A stretch of DNA of 64,000 bases from Lantana camara. Lineage: Eukaryota; Streptophyta; Magnoliopsida; Lamiales; Verbenaceae. This document shows positions 62,778-64,000 of this stretch, in pieces. The translations under genes were made by a program, and so were the position numbers. Where the stretch lies: positions 14,752,001 through 14,816,000 of the forward strand of contig CM074863.1 of assembly GCA_037501455.1 (NCBI GenBank), read 5' to 3'. Each line of letters starts with the position of its first letter. Positions within the stretch are counted from its first letter, which is position 1. Under the pieces are notes generated by a model. It saw nothing but the letters and a program-made list of their open reading frames with translations, did not search any database and had not been told where the DNA came from.

Positions 62778-64000
62778 GATAAATTGATAATAATATAAAT
62801 ACCCAATGCGGTGTTTACTTGCATAATTTAGTGGACTGATTATATAGCTTGATTTGTTGGGCCGTTTACTTGGGTACTTGGTTGTCCTGATGGCAAACAC
62901 CTAATTTACCCCTCGATGATTTACAACTGTCCAAGCCCAATTCATTCTTGCATATGTGATGTTAACAAATTTCTTTTCCCAATCTACTGGTGCTGCTACG
63001 GAGCAAAAAAGGAAATATAACACCTGCGCAATACATCAAACAAGAAATCAAGAATGCATCAAACAGCAGTAACACTTTGTATAATATCTCCAAAACAAGT
63101 TCACTATACCAAGTTTAAAAAATAAAAATTACATATCCCCAGCAGCTGATCATGCTCCTCTCACACATAAAGTCATTTGAAATCAATTATGTATACATCA
63201 TGGAAATATATATATTTCCTAAAAATATATGTCAAAGAAAAAATAGAATCCAGGCTTTCAGAGAATCTTTTAAAGACTTTCTCATCACCCTCCACCTTTC
63301 ATTTCCTTTCAATTCGCATACACTCGAGTATGGCTAAGAGTTGCACGAGTTCCATGGCTTAAATGATGATTCAACACACTACATCTATCTAGGGTAAATA
63401 TCTGCACACATATCAGAGAAAGATCATGAAATATGATTAGAAATAATTATATCTGATTACCCTATATTTAACTTTAATTATAATACAGTGCATTAATATC
63501 AGGAAATTACATTTTAGTCATTAATTTTGAGAACCGCTTGTGGTCTAGGGCTCCGTTATATTATTCCAAAAATACCTTTGATTTGTTGTTAAATTAATAA
63601 TTTGTAGAGATCCTTTTATTTATATTTGTAAATTTTATGGATGATTTTGTAATCTTGGTTATATATTCAATGTAGCACTTATAAAACCGTTAAGGGCATA
63701 AGAGTACTTTTATAAATTTTGTTAAGGGATTCAGACCAAACAAGATTTATAGGAACTAAAATCTAATTTTTCGATTATGATAAATTGCGTTGTAGTTAGG
63801 CGTAAATGCAGGGTAGTTAGATATAAATGACCATATAATTATATAGAAAGATCCTGAAAGCTGCCGCAACTTCCCAGCTAGTCTCAACAAAGGTATACAG
63901 AAATATGACAATCTTCCTCATTTTCACTCTTAGTTAGTCCAGTCGGATGGGTCACTCACAACTCACAAGTACAAAAAAAAAAATGCATTTAGCTCAAAAA
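62778..64000. other. Intergenic to window end
   Basis: AT-rich DNA. Short open frames here show no similarity that I recognise. It may include the 3' flank of a gene outside the window. Confidence 0.5.

Overview
The window is nuclear DNA of a flowering plant, most likely a eudicot. It has AT-rich intergenic DNA, short GT-AG introns with U-rich acceptors, plant-specific families (MKK6-type MAPKK, OXS3-like, DUF1005, remorin- and VAMP72-like fragments) and a dense load of plant transposons. I could not settle the genus from sequence alone. Seven host genes can be spliced by eye, and each model gives a coding length divisible by three, which is an internal check on the exon boundaries. || Left part (1-4250): the 3' two thirds of an arginyl-tRNA synthetase gene (+). 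Next is a complete, apparently coding-competent Helitron of about 10.7 kb on the minus strand (4949-15649). It has both termini, a 3' hairpin, A/T flanks, a six-exon RepHel gene of 1572 codons, and a captured exon of a VAMP72-type R-SNARE in its 5' region. A foldback Mutator-like MITE with 9-bp target duplications (15875-16727) carries a second MITE nested inside it. || Middle (17004-42331), host genes: OXS3-like (-), MKK6-type MAPKK (-), BUD13 (+, with a GC-AG intron), Derlin-1-like (+), profilin (+) and a DUF1005 protein (+). They cover stress response, cytokinesis signalling, splicing/RES complex, ER-associated degradation and actin dynamics, and show no operon-like functional linkage. The 5 kb between profilin and the DUF1005 gene holds a SINE-like element and three degenerate non-autonomous Helitrons of 358-376 bp in the same orientation. 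|| Right part (42332-64000) is transposon- and pseudogene-rich: a 1.2 kb Mutator-type foldback element, a 5'-truncated Copia element with a solo-side 3' LTR (+), an F-box fragment, and a tandem array of about 4.7 near-identical 1.45 kb units. Every unit carries remorin-like remnants (-), and four units carry alpha/beta-hydrolase exon remnants (+). The array is fused directly to a second, minus-strand Copia fragment containing long poly-C and GC tracts. After it come the 3' end of a LINE (RNase H domain, poly-A) and a hAT-type MITE. || The most interesting objects are the Helitron with the R-SNARE exon and the chimeric gene-fragment array with its homogenised copies. I found no tRNA, rRNA or CRISPR, and no evidence of a wholly new enzymatic system.
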